A stretch of 64,000 nt of DNA from NCBI GenBank assembly GCA_023439835.1, contig JAEXUW010000021.1, positions 1 through 64,000 on the forward strand, written 5' to 3'. The notes under the pieces are model-generated. The model made no database searches, was not told the origin of the DNA, and was given only the letters and a program-made list of their open reading frames with translations. Both the position numbers and the translations under genes were made by a program. Below are positions 33,370 to 41,590 of the stretch, in pieces (position 1 is the first letter of the stretch; every line of letters starts with the position of its first letter). The stretch comes from Bacillota bacterium (GTDB lineage Bacteria > Bacillota > Clostridia > Oscillospirales > Ruminococcaceae).

Positions 33370-33404
33370 AGCCTTGTGGGAGCAATCCCGCAGGGCTTTC
33401 TTTA
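33370..33404 (+). terminator. intrinsic terminator at the early/late boundary
   Basis: AGCCTTGTGGGA (33370-33381) pairs with TCCCGCAGGGCT (33386-33397), using two G-T wobbles, around a GCAA loop, followed by TTCTTTAT. A TATAAT sits just upstream at 33343-33348. A transcript started there would meet this hairpin within a few bases, so it may be an attenuator of the late operon as well as the end of the early one. Confidence 0.75.
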
Positions 33405-33426
33405 TACCCCGAAGGAGGTGAACCGA

Positions 33427-33792
33427 ATGCCATACAAACCGAAACGTCCCTGCGCCTACCCCGGCTGCGGTCGGCTCGCCGTGCGTGAGCAATACTGTGC
33501 CGAGCATCAGAAGGTCATGGACAAACGCTACAACCAGTACGAGCGTGACCCTGCGTCAAATAAACGGTACGGCCGTAGCTGGAAACGAATCCGCGACCGC
33601 TACATCAAAGCGCACCCTCTTTGTGAAGAATGCCAAAAGCAAGGAAAGCTAACGCCCGCCGAGGAGGTGCACCACATTCTCCCGCTCTCTAAGGGCGGCA
33701 ACAGCAATGCCGAGAACCTCATGGCTCTTTGCAAAGCCTGTCACTCTCGTATTACTGCCGAGAGCGGCGACCGATGGGGAAAAGGATATTGA
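33427..33792 (+). CDS. HNH endonuclease (packaging-associated)
   Basis: 121 aa. The N-terminal CAYPGCGRLAVREQYCAEH is a zinc-binding knuckle. The HNH core is CEECQKQGKLTPAEEVHHIL then PLSKGGNSNAENLMALCKAC-H, with the paired cysteines and the HH. The ATG at 33427 follows GGAGGTGA. In HK97-type cos phages the HNH protein encoded next to the terminase helps cleave cos DNA; the position here supports that role. Confidence 0.9.
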   Translation: MPYKPKRPCAYPGCGRLAVREQYCAEHQKVMDKRYNQYERDPASNKRYGRSWKRIRDRYIKAHPLCEECQKQGKLTPAEEVHHILPLSKGGNSNAENLMALCKACHSRITAESGDRWGKGY

Positions 33793-33794
33793 AA

Positions 33795-33826
33795 GAGGCA
33801 TCGTTTACATTTTGGTACGATGCCTC
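33795..33826 (+). other. perfect 10-bp hairpin after the HNH gene
   Basis: GAGGCATCGT (33795-33804) pairs exactly with ACGATGCCTC (33817-33826) around a 12-nt loop. There is no immediate T-run, so it is a weak terminator at best. It may be a structural part of the packaging region that follows. Confidence 0.5.
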
Positions 33827-33856
33827 AAAGCAATCCATTTTTCATGGTTTCTCCCG

Positions 33857-33946
33857 GTGGGGGTATCAAAATCTCAAAAGCAAAAAAATCTGGACAGCGG
33901 CGTGGGGCTTCGTGTTGAAAAACGCGGTTTCAAACGGTGGAATAGC
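33857..33946 (+). other. candidate cos/packaging region
   Basis: The gap between the HNH and small terminase genes (33793-33972) has no supported gene. Within it, GGTGGGGGTATCAAAATCTC followed by a G/C-rich stretch and AAAAACGCGG resembles sequence I have seen between HNH and terminase genes of other HK97-type Firmicute phages. A cohesive-end site is the natural candidate. Position is the main evidence. Confidence 0.4.
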
Positions 33947-33972
33947 CCCAGCGCACAAGGAGTGTGATGAAT

Positions 33973-34524
33973 ATGGCGAAAGACGGCACTTGCAGAGGCG
34001 GTGCTCGCATCGGTGCAGGCGCAAAAAAGAAGCCTCTCGCCGACAAAATATCAGCCGGCAATCCCGGTGGAAGAAAATTAACTGTGATGGAGTTTTCTGA
34101 CACAGCCGACCTGCAAGGTCAGGCTATGCCAGAACCGAACAAAATGCTCGAAGCCGTTCAAAAAGACGGCAAGACGCTTGTGGCAGCAGAGATATACAAA
34201 AACACATGGCAATGGCTGAATGAGCGCGGCTGTGCGGCGCTCGTTTCACCACAGCTTTTGGAACGCTACGCCATGAGCGTGGCCCGGTGGATTCAATGCG
34301 AGGAAGCGGTTACCGAATATGGCTTTCTGGCCAAACACCCCACAACGGGTAATGCCATTCAAAGTCCTTATGTGGCGATGGGCCAGAACTACATGAACCA
34401 AACAAACCGTCTGTGGATGGAGATTTTTCAGATTGTCAAGGAAAACTGCACCGGCGAGTATGGCGGAGCAAATCCACAGGATGATGTGATGGAGCGGTTA
34501 CTTACCGCTCGGAAAGGCGGCTGA
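33973..34524 (+). CDS. terminase small subunit, P27 family
   Basis: 183 aa from ATG 33973 (MAKDGTCRGG); in-frame starts at 33964 and 33967 lie too close to the AAGGAG at 33957-33962. The glycine-rich basic opening GGARIGAGAKKKPLADKISA and NPGGRKL are typical of P27-family small terminases, as is the helical C-terminal half (NTWQWLNERGCAALVSPQLL, MGQNYMNQTNRLWMEIF). It should recognise the packaging site and load the large terminase, encoded 3.4 kb downstream. Such a large separation is unusual but occurs in this phage group. Confidence 0.85.
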   Translation: MAKDGTCRGGARIGAGAKKKPLADKISAGNPGGRKLTVMEFSDTADLQGQAMPEPNKMLEAVQKDGKTLVAAEIYKNTWQWLNERGCAALVSPQLLERYAMSVARWIQCEEAVTEYGFLAKHPTTGNAIQSPYVAMGQNYMNQTNRLWMEIFQIVKENCTGEYGGANPQDDVMERLLTARKGG

Positions 34525-34529
34525 AAGCT

Positions 34530-35762
34530 ATGCTGATAGAAAAGATTCAGACTGATCGGCTTGTTCCCGCCGATTACAATCCTCGCAAAGACCTGAAACC
34601 AGGTGATCCGGAATATGAAAAGCTGAGACGCTCGCTTGAGGAGTTCGGCTATGTTGAACCTGTTATATGGAATAAAACCACCTCCCATGTCGTTGGCGGC
34701 CATCAGAGATTAAAGGTACTGCTCGATATGGGCGTCACCGAGGTCGACTGCGTCGTCGTCGAGATGGACGCTGAAAAGGAAAAAGCGCTCAATGTTGCGC
34801 TTAATAAAATCAGCGGTGATTGGGATAAAGACAAGCTGGCTCTGCTCATTGCAGATTTGCAGGGTGCGGACTTTGATGTGTCGCTCACGGGCTTCGACCC
34901 CGGAGAAATTGACGACCTATTCAAGGATTCACTCAAGGACGGTATCCACGACGATGATTTTGATGTTGACGCGGAACTTAAAAAGCCCGCCGTTACAAAG
35001 CTCGGTGATATCTGGACGCTTGGCCGCCATCGGCTGGTCTGCGGCGATTCTACCAAAGCTGACACCTTCGCCGCTCTGATGAACGGAAAGCTCGCAAATC
35101 TGGTGGTGACCGATCCACCGTATAACGTCAATTATGAAGGAACGGCTGGCAAAATCAAAAACGACAATATGGGTAACGAAGCGTTCTATGACTTCCTGCT
35201 TGCGGCATTTACAAACACCGAAGCGGCGATGGCGCAGGACGCTTCCATTTATGTGTTCCATGCCGACACTGAAGGGTTGAATTTCCGTAAAGCATTCTCA
35301 GATGCAGGCTTTCAGCTTTCCGGGTGCTGCATCTGGAAGAAGCCGTCGCTGGTTCTGGGACGCTCACCATATCAGTGGCAGCATGAACCTGTCCTCTTCG
35401 GTTGGAAGAAAAAAGGCAAGCACAACTGGTATGCCGACCGCAAGCAGACCACCATCTGGGAATTTGAAAAGCCAAAGAAAAATGCTGACCATCCGACCAT
35501 GAAGCCGATTGCTCTGCTGGCATATCCAATTATGAACAGCAGCCTAACGAACTGTATCGTGCTTGACCCTTTCGGCGGCAGCGGTTCTACGCTCATCGCA
35601 TGCGAGCAGTCCGACAGGATTTGCTTCACCATAGAACTTGATGAAAAATACTGCGACGTCATTGTAAAACGGTATATCGAGCAAGTCGGTGGCGCAGACG
35701 GTGTTTCCGTTATCCGCGATGGTGTCACGATGAAATATACAGATGTGGCTGTCGATGAGTAA
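34530..35762 (+). CDS. ParB-domain DNA methyltransferase (N4-cytosine/N6-adenine type)
   Basis: 410 aa. Residues 1-100 are a ParB/sulfiredoxin-like domain (RLVPADYNPRK, HVVGGHQRLKVLLDMG). The methyltransferase follows, with catalytic DPPY at 195-198 (VVTDPPYNVNY) and the SAM loop LDPFGGSGSTLIACE near residue 350. The order DPPY then FGGSG fits the beta class. It probably protects phage DNA from host restriction. Its TAA overlaps the start of a cytosine-5 methyltransferase relic. Confidence 0.9.
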   Translation: MLIEKIQTDRLVPADYNPRKDLKPGDPEYEKLRRSLEEFGYVEPVIWNKTTSHVVGGHQRLKVLLDMGVTEVDCVVVEMDAEKEKALNVALNKISGDWDKDKLALLIADLQGADFDVSLTGFDPGEIDDLFKDSLKDGIHDDDFDVDAELKKPAVTKLGDIWTLGRHRLVCGDSTKADTFAALMNGKLANLVVTDPPYNVNYEGTAGKIKNDNMGNEAFYDFLLAAFTNTEAAMAQDASIYVFHADTEGLNFRKAFSDAGFQLSGCCIWKKPSLVLGRSPYQWQHEPVLFGWKKKGKHNWYADRKQTTIWEFEKPKKNADHPTMKPIALLAYPIMNSSLTNCIVLDPFGGSGSTLIACEQSDRICFTIELDEKYCDVIVKRYIEQVGGADGVSVIRDGVTMKYTDVAVDE

Positions 35763-35862
35763 ACTCACGTTCGGCTCTCTTTTTGACGGCAGCAGGCAAT
35801 GTACCATCTACACAAGAAACCGCCGAATAATCGGTACCGTATTCTCCACAGAAATCGCATAA
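35755..35862 (+). pseudogene. relic of a DNA cytosine-5 methyltransferase N-terminus
   Basis: A 35-codon frame starting at an ATG that overlaps the stop of the methylase upstream. SKLTFGSLFDG is the classic opening of phage C5-methyltransferases (normally LTFGSLFDGIGG, the SAM loop). The end VFSTEIA corresponds to the VWASEIE motif that follows about 20 residues later. After that the frame stops, and no PCQ or ENV motifs exist downstream. The GIGG loop is itself damaged. So a full dcm-type gene seems to have been lost. The remaining gap to 35930 shows only the AGAGT...TACCGAAA motif. Confidence 0.65.
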
Positions 35863-35929
35863 AACCGTTGCTATATAAGCGGGTTAGAGTGATTAATGTA
35901 ATACCGAAAAAAGAAAGGCGGTTTGAAAA

Positions 35930-36838
35930 ATGGAACTTAAATACAATGTAACAGGTAACGAACGCAAATCACTTGTCGGAGCAATCAGCACAGCATTGGA
36001 TGCCCCAACCAACTACCTCGGTGCTCCTACCTTCGCCTACGAGGTCGGAGGCTACCGCATCGACAAGGCCGGAATGCTTACGGGTCCAGACAACCTTGAC
36101 TTGGAGGATTCGCTCCATCAAGCGGGCTTTGACGCAGACGGCGACAGTCGCAAGTATGACGAAGCCGACACCTACGATAGCGGGCTTGGCGGCATGAGTG
36201 CGCTTGACGAATTTCCGGATATCGACCAACACCACCCCGGACAGTATGTCAACCCTGATACGCCCATTACCGATACCATGCAAAAACAACTGGACGAAGT
36301 ACTTGCCTTTGAGGACCTGAAGATGGATGGTCGTGAGGAATTGGGGCTAGTAATTGAAATGCCGCGCTCCTCTTTCACCGACGCAGCACTCGGCAACCTC
36401 AAGCGGCTGGTTGAAAGCAAAGGCAGCCTTATTAAAAAGGCACTCGGCGTGGAAACGCTCGAACTTGAAATAACAGATGACAAGGTGCGGTTCCCGTGGT
36501 TTGAGGACGGCACCGATGCAGATGCAGTCAAGGCTTACACGCATTTTGTGGCTTCACTCTGCGAAATGGCGAGGTCGCAAAAGCGCGTCACCGCAAAGGA
36601 AAAGGATACCGATAACGATAAATACGCTTTCCGCTGCTTTCTCCTACGGCTCGGCTTTATAGGCTCGGCATACAAAGAGGAACGGAAAATTCTGCTGAAG
36701 AATCTCTCCGGCAGCTCGGCTTTCAAGGACGGACAGAAAAAAGGCTTTTCGCAGGATGACCTTGATAAAGCCAAAGCCGACCCTGCTGTACGCGCCGAGA
36801 TTAAAGCCATTTTGGGAGGAAACGACGATGAACAATAA
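35930..36838 (+). CDS. conserved 'virulence-related'-type phage protein, function unknown
   Basis: 302 aa. Proteins opening with ELKYNVTGNERKSLVGAI and containing GAPTFAYEVGGYRIDKAGML recur in Clostridia mobile elements and are often labelled virulence-related without evidence. The middle is acidic and the C-terminal third helical (KYAFRCFLLRLGFIGSAYKE, ILLKNLSGSSAFKDG). No catalytic motif is visible. An AAAGAAAGG site precedes the ATG. It overlaps the DUF4314 gene by 11 bp. Confidence 0.75.
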   Translation: MELKYNVTGNERKSLVGAISTALDAPTNYLGAPTFAYEVGGYRIDKAGMLTGPDNLDLEDSLHQAGFDADGDSRKYDEADTYDSGLGGMSALDEFPDIDQHHPGQYVNPDTPITDTMQKQLDEVLAFEDLKMDGREELGLVIEMPRSSFTDAALGNLKRLVESKGSLIKKALGVETLELEITDDKVRFPWFEDGTDADAVKAYTHFVASLCEMARSQKRVTAKEKDTDNDKYAFRCFLLRLGFIGSAYKEERKILLKNLSGSSAFKDGQKKGFSQDDLDKAKADPAVRAEIKAILGGNDDEQ

Positions 36839-37064
36839 TATTCCATCAAGAGAAACCGTTGAACGTATCCGAAAACAGTACCCTGTCGGCTGCCGTGTGG
36901 AGCTTCTCCGTATGGACGATGTCCAAGCACCACCAATCGGGACAAAAGGCACCGTGCGGTATGTGGACGACCTCGGCAGCCTGGGTGTTGCGTGGGACAA
37001 TGGGAGTTCGCTCCAAGTAGTCTACGGTGAGGACGTTTGCAGGAGATGCGACGATGACAAATAA
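36828..37064 (+). CDS. DUF4314 protein
   Basis: 78 aa from ATG 36828, with GGGAGGA just before. The SH3-like core YPVGCRVELLRMDDVQAPPI then GTKGTVRYVDDLGSLGVAWD-NGSSL is diagnostic of DUF4314. A final CRRCDDD could bind metal. These proteins appear in small-gene clusters near the terminase of Clostridia prophages and have no known function. Confidence 0.85.
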   Translation: MNNNIPSRETVERIRKQYPVGCRVELLRMDDVQAPPIGTKGTVRYVDDLGSLGVAWDNGSSLQVVYGEDVCRRCDDDK

Positions 37065-37230
37065 GGTGCGTGAGCAAATCCTTGTCATCCGCAATACCGG
37101 GCTGACAAATATGTTTGATGTCAATACCGTTCAGCGCATTGCCCATGAAATGAACTTCTTTGAGCTGGTGGTTTTCCTTGAGGAGCATAGGGACAAATAC
37201 GTCCGCTTTATCCTCACGGGCGAGGAATAA
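37054..37230 (+). CDS. DUF5049-like small protein
   Basis: 58 aa from ATG 37054 with GGAG 10 bases upstream. VREQILVIRNTGLTNMFDVN then TVQRIAHEMNFFELVVFLEE matches the short DUF5049 family regularly found after DUF4314 genes. It is helical. The function is unknown. It overlaps DUF4314 by 11 bp. Confidence 0.8.
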   Translation: MTNKVREQILVIRNTGLTNMFDVNTVQRIAHEMNFFELVVFLEEHRDKYVRFILTGEE

Positions 37231-37238
37231 TGCTGTAT

Positions 37239-37345
37239 ACTACACAATTCAACTGGCGCTATTCGCTTGAAAGATCGTGTAGTTTATGCCCGGATTTATC
37301 GCGTAATTGTCTGGATATAGTGTGCTTTCAGAGTTAATATGTGAC
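37239..37345 (+). promoter_or_regulatory. structured intergenic element with shared AGAGTTAATATGTGAC motif
   Basis: A nested hairpin is formed by ACTACAC/GTGTAGT (37239-37245 with 37277-37283) and TTCAA/TTGAA (37248-37252 with 37267-37271). It is followed by AGAGTTAATATGTGAC at 37330-37345. A 14-of-16 match to that motif (AGAGGTAATATGTCAC) lies at 56767-56782 before the first recombinase gene, and a related AGAGT...TACCGAAA stretch at 35886 precedes the 302-aa gene. Shared control is possible. Confidence 0.4.
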
Positions 37346-37382
37346 TACCGAAAGGGAAAACACACAAACGGAGGAAACAAAA

Positions 37383-37562
37383 ATGACCGAAAAACAGATT
37401 AAGCAAATTGAAAGCCAACTGCCGCAGGGCGAGAAAATCGACAGAATGTACTCAGCCTTTGAAGGCGGAATTCGAGTGATTACCAAAAACGCCGACGGCT
37501 GTGAAATCCGCTACAACGTGAGCTTCGATGCCGACGGCAATGCCAGCATCAAGAGATTTTAA
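37383..37562 (+). CDS. small conserved phage protein (59 aa)
   Basis: ATG 37383 follows CGGAGG at the right spacing; the frame reaches 14 codons further upstream without a site. The product, TEKQIKQIESQLPQGEKIDR then MYSAFEGGIRVITKNADG and YNVSFDADGNASIKRF, looks like one helix followed by a four-strand beta sheet. I do not know its function. It is 13 bp upstream of the next small gene. Confidence 0.7.
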   Translation: MTEKQIKQIESQLPQGEKIDRMYSAFEGGIRVITKNADGCEIRYNVSFDADGNASIKRF

Positions 37563-37575
37563 GGAGGACGCGGCG

Positions 37576-37803
37576 ATGTGGAAAGAAGGAAGCCTGAAAA
37601 TTCACGACAGCGTTTTTCATTACTGGATGAAGCAGTACGACGAAGGTTCGCAATTTGGTATCGACGGCGGCAGAATCAGTAAGTTGATGCTCAAGCGTAA
37701 CGGCGAAATCGTGTGCAACTACGACAGAGGCTGGGATGTGGAACCCTCCGACCCAGACACACAGCTTGCCTTTGAACTTCTGCTGCACAGCGAAAACTAC
37801 TAA
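37576..37803 (+). CDS. small conserved phage protein (75 aa)
   Basis: ATG 37576 is preceded by AAGGAGG. The product begins MWKEGSLKIHDSVFHYWMKQ and contains FGIDGGRISKLMLKRNGEIV and YDRGWDVEPSDPDTQ. Related short proteins occur in front of the large terminase in similar prophages. There is no known role or catalytic motif. Confidence 0.7.
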   Translation: MWKEGSLKIHDSVFHYWMKQYDEGSQFGIDGGRISKLMLKRNGEIVCNYDRGWDVEPSDPDTQLAFELLLHSENY

Positions 37804-37880
37804 CCCACGCTAATAAGATAGCCGAGATTCCGCCCTGCATGGGGCTGTATCTCGTACAGATAAATTTTGAAGGACTGCCG

Positions 37881-39521
37881 ATGGCGGTCTATTTTTATGC
37901 TCGGAAGGAGGCGGTCGATATCCGTAAACTAAAAAAGTATAAATCGACACGGTTTAAGGCCACGGATTCCGTTTACGACAAAACCGCCGCCGACTATGCC
38001 GTAGCTTTTGTCGAAGCACTTTGCCATACCAAAGGCACCTGGGCGGGCAAACCCTTTGAACTGATCGATTGGCAGGAACAGATTATCCGTGATATTTTTG
38101 GAACCCTCAAACCCAATGGCTACCGCCAGTTCAATACCGCCTATGTAGAAATTCCGAAGAAAATGGGAAAAAGTGAGCTTGCGGCGGCTGTTGCCCTGTT
38201 GCTCACCTGCGGCGATGATGAGGAACGCGCCGAGGTCTATGGATGTGCCGCAGACCGAAATCAAGCGTCCATTGTTTTCAACGTGGCAGCAGATATGGTG
38301 CGAATGTGTCCGGCGCTCTCAAAGCGTGTCAAAATACTGGATGCAACCAAGCGGCTCATCTATCAGCCGACTGGGAGCATCTATCAGGTGCTGTCCGCCG
38401 ACGTCGGAAACAAGCACGGCTTTAACACCCACGGTGTGGTATTCGATGAGCTGCACACCCAGCCGAACAGAAAATTATATGACGTCATGACAAAAGGCAG
38501 CGGCGATGCAAGAATGCAGCCGCTGTATTTTTTAATCACCACTGCCGGGGATAACCAGAACAGCATCTGCTGGGAGGTCCATCAGAAAGCGCTGGATATT
38601 ATTGATGGCAGAAAGCATGACCCTACCTTCTACCCGGTGATTTACGGCGCGGCGCAGGAGGATGATTGGACAGACCCCAAGGTGTGGAAAAAAGCAAATC
38701 CCTCCCTCGGTATCACGGTAGGCATGGATAAGGTCAGAGCTGCATTTGAGTCGGCAAAGCAGAACCCCGCCGAGGAGAACAGCTTCCGGCAACTCCGACT
38801 GAACCAATGGGTAAAACAGGCGGTACGCTGGATGCCGATGGACAAATGGGATGCCTGCGCATTCCCCGTGGATGAAAAGTTGCTTGAAGGGCGGGTCTGC
38901 TACAGTGGCCTTGATCTCTCGTCCTCTACCGACATCACGGCGTTCGTGTTAGTGTTTCCACCTATCGACGAGGAAGATAAATACAGCATTTTGCCGTACT
39001 TCTGGATACCGGAGGACAATATTGACCTGCGTGTTCGGCGCGACCATGTGAATTACGACATCTGGAAAAAGCAGGGCTTTCTGCAAACCACCGAGGGCAA
39101 TGTAGTGCATTACGGCTACATCGAGCAGTTCATTGAAGCCCTCGGCGAGAAATACAACATCCGTGAAATCGCGTTCGACCGCTGGGGCGCGGTGCAAATG
39201 ACGCAGAATCTTGAAACGCTCGGCTTCTCGGTCGTACCGTTCGGGCAGGGCTTTAAGGATATGAGCCCTCCCACTAAGGAACTCATGAAGCTGACGCTGG
39301 AAGAAAAGATCGCCCACGGCGGTCACCCGGTACTTCGCTGGATGATGGACAACATCTATATCCGCACCGATCCTGCCGGAAACATCAAGGCGGACAAGGA
39401 AAAATCCACAGAGAAAATCGACGGCGCAGTCGCCACTATTATGGCGCTCGACCGGGCGATCCGATGCGGCAACGATACGGGCGAAAGCGTGTATGACACT
39501 CGCGGACTGCTCGTTTTTTAA
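37881..39521 (+). CDS. terminase large subunit
   Basis: 546 aa from ATG 37881 (GAAGGA six bases upstream); ATG 37839 in the same frame is less well placed. The packaging ATPase has VEIPKKMGKSELAAAVALLL as Walker A region and GVVFDELHTQ as Walker B. The RNase H-like nuclease follows with YSGLDLSSSTDITAF and the late DRWGAVQMTQNLE. Together with the P27 small subunit it packages DNA through the portal encoded next. Confidence 0.93.
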   Translation: MAVYFYARKEAVDIRKLKKYKSTRFKATDSVYDKTAADYAVAFVEALCHTKGTWAGKPFELIDWQEQIIRDIFGTLKPNGYRQFNTAYVEIPKKMGKSELAAAVALLLTCGDDEERAEVYGCAADRNQASIVFNVAADMVRMCPALSKRVKILDATKRLIYQPTGSIYQVLSADVGNKHGFNTHGVVFDELHTQPNRKLYDVMTKGSGDARMQPLYFLITTAGDNQNSICWEVHQKALDIIDGRKHDPTFYPVIYGAAQEDDWTDPKVWKKANPSLGITVGMDKVRAAFESAKQNPAEENSFRQLRLNQWVKQAVRWMPMDKWDACAFPVDEKLLEGRVCYSGLDLSSSTDITAFVLVFPPIDEEDKYSILPYFWIPEDNIDLRVRRDHVNYDIWKKQGFLQTTEGNVVHYGYIEQFIEALGEKYNIREIAFDRWGAVQMTQNLETLGFSVVPFGQGFKDMSPPTKELMKLTLEEKIAHGGHPVLRWMMDNIYIRTDPAGNIKADKEKSTEKIDGAVATIMALDRAIRCGNDTGESVYDTRGLLVF

Positions 39522-39537
39522 TTGGAGGAAACTGCCT

Positions 39538-40857
39538 ATGAACATCTTTCAAGGAATTTTTAAAGCCCGTGATAAGCCTAAAAACTTAGGCGGCGGCACC
39601 AGCTTTCTATGGGGCGGCTCATCCTCCGGCAAGGTTGTCAATGAAAAAACCGCTATGCAAATGACTGCGGTTTACTCCTGCGTCCGTATATTATCGGAAG
39701 CAATCGCGGGTCTGCCGCTGTTTGTATATAAATACGGTAACGATGGCAGCAAAGACAAATATCTTGACCATCCGCTGTGGCGTGTGCTGCACGACGAACC
39801 AAACCCGGAAATGACATCGTTTGTTTTCCGGGAGACCATGATGAATCATCTGTTGCTGACGGGCAATGCCTACGCGCAGATTATTCGAAACGCACGTGGC
39901 GACGTCGTGGCGCTGTATCCCCTCATGCCCGACCGCATGACTGTTGACCGGGATTCACAGGGGCGGCTGTATTATCGCTACAGAAAAAATTGCGATGACG
40001 CGCCGGAGGTCAGCAGGAACAAGCCGAGCGATGTTATCCTCGCTCCAAGCGATGTGCTGCACATTCTCGGTTTAGGCTTTGACGGACTGGTCGGCTACTC
40101 GCCGATTGCAATGGCAAAAAACGCTGTAGGTCTTGCTATCGCTGCAGAGGAATACGGCGCTAAATTTTTCGCCAACGGCGCAGCGCCGAGCGGCGTGTTG
40201 GAGCACCCCGGTACCATAAAGGACCCGGAGCGGATAAGGCAAAGCTGGCAATCCACCTTTGGCGGCAGCGTCAACAGCAACAAAATCGCCGTGCTTGAGG
40301 AAGGACTTAAGTATACGCCCATCGCCATTTCACCCGAACAGGCGCAGTTTTTGGAGACACGGAAATTTCAGATCAATGAGATAGCTCGAATTTTCAGAGT
40401 CCCGCCCCATATGTTGGCGGATCTCGAGAAGTCGAGCTTTTCTAATATTGAGCAGCAGTCGCTGGAGTTTGTGAAATACACGCTCGACCCGTGGGTTGTT
40501 CGCTGGGAACAGGCGATGAACAAGTCACTTCTACTCGAAAGCGAAAAGCGTGATGTGTTCACAAAATTTAATGTGGACGGACTGCTTCGCGGTGACTATT
40601 CCAGCCGTATGACAGGTTACGCTACGGCGCGGCAGAACGGCTGGATGAGCGCAAACGATATCAGACAGCTTGAGAATCTCGACCGGATACCGGCGGAACT
40701 CGGCGGCGATCTTTATCTTATCAATGGCGCGATGACAAAATTACAGGACGCTGGCGCGTTCGCAAACACAACTATAACAGGAACGGAGGAAACCTCAGAT
40801 GGACAAAGCAATACGGGCAGTAAGCCCAAACAAGTCCCTCGGCAAAGCAAGCAATAA
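39538..40857 (+). CDS. portal protein, HK97 type
   Basis: 439 aa from ATG 39538 (TTGGAGGAAA upstream). Typical portal segments are TAVYSCVRILSEAIAGLPLF, HPLWRVLHDEPNPEMTS, MNHLLLTGNAYAQI and the late FRVPPHMLADLEKSSFSNIE then QQSLEFVKYTLDPWV. It forms the dodecameric ring for DNA entry. The 3' end overlaps the protease gene by 59 bp. Confidence 0.95.
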   Translation: MNIFQGIFKARDKPKNLGGGTSFLWGGSSSGKVVNEKTAMQMTAVYSCVRILSEAIAGLPLFVYKYGNDGSKDKYLDHPLWRVLHDEPNPEMTSFVFRETMMNHLLLTGNAYAQIIRNARGDVVALYPLMPDRMTVDRDSQGRLYYRYRKNCDDAPEVSRNKPSDVILAPSDVLHILGLGFDGLVGYSPIAMAKNAVGLAIAAEEYGAKFFANGAAPSGVLEHPGTIKDPERIRQSWQSTFGGSVNSNKIAVLEEGLKYTPIAISPEQAQFLETRKFQINEIARIFRVPPHMLADLEKSSFSNIEQQSLEFVKYTLDPWVVRWEQAMNKSLLLESEKRDVFTKFNVDGLLRGDYSSRMTGYATARQNGWMSANDIRQLENLDRIPAELGGDLYLINGAMTKLQDAGAFANTTITGTEETSDGQSNTGSKPKQVPRQSKQ

Positions 40858-41575
40858 GCACTTCTGGAACTGGGTAAAAGACGAGGAATTAGGCGTCCGA
40901 ACCCTTTATCTCGACGGCACCATTGCGGATGAAAGCTGGTGGGACGACGAAATTACCCCTCGTATGTTCAAAGATGAGCTGCTTTCCGGCAGCGGAGACA
41001 TCGTTGTGTGGATTAACTCGCCTGGTGGTGACTGCGTGGCGGCTTCACAGATTTACACCATGCTCATGGACTACACAGGCAATGTCACAGTAAAAATTGA
41101 CGGTCTGGCGGCGAGTGCCGCTTCGGTTATCGCAATGGCAGGTACGCAGGTGCTTATGGCTCCAACGGCACTGCTGATGATTCACAATCCGATGTCAATT
41201 GCTATTGGCGATACCGAGGAAATGCAGAAGGCCATCGCCATGCTGGACGAGGTCAAGGAAAGTATCATCAACGCCTATGAAATCAAAACTGGGCAGTCAA
41301 GAGCGAAAATATCGCATCTCATGGATGGTGAAACCTGGATGAACGCGAACAAGGCTATCGAGCTGGGCTTCGCAGACAGTATCTTGGAGGACTCCAAGCG
41401 TGGTCATACCGAAGATGTGGTCTTTGCGTTTTCCCGCAGGGCGGTTACCAATTCGCTTATGAACAAGCTTATTTCTAAATCCGCTCCAAAGCCGGAGCAA
41501 AAGAAGCAGGATGCGCCGGCTGGCGTTTCCATCGAAGCGGCTATGCAGAAACTGCAAGCCCGTAAATACATTTGA
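40799..41575 (+). CDS. ClpP-like prohead maturation protease
   Basis: 258 aa. WINSPGGDCVAASQIYTML, the nucleophile region KIDGLAASAASVIAMAG (Ser106) and the catalytic His129 in LLMIHNPMS identify a ClpP-fold head protease. It presumably trims the scaffold-like N-terminus of the capsid protein encoded next. ACGGAGGAAA precedes the ATG inside the portal gene. It is longer than cellular ClpP, with a C-terminal extension rich in Lys/Ala. Confidence 0.93.
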   Translation: MDKAIRAVSPNKSLGKASNKHFWNWVKDEELGVRTLYLDGTIADESWWDDEITPRMFKDELLSGSGDIVVWINSPGGDCVAASQIYTMLMDYTGNVTVKIDGLAASAASVIAMAGTQVLMAPTALLMIHNPMSIAIGDTEEMQKAIAMLDEVKESIINAYEIKTGQSRAKISHLMDGETWMNANKAIELGFADSILEDSKRGHTEDVVFAFSRRAVTNSLMNKLISKSAPKPEQKKQDAPAGVSIEAAMQKLQARKYI

Positions 41576-41590
41576 CGGAGGTATTTGATA

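Noticed and set aside
33729..34100. Overlapping + frame across the HNH-terminase gap
   Set aside because: It overlaps both real genes in the wrong frame and lacks a start site; the gap is better explained as a packaging region.
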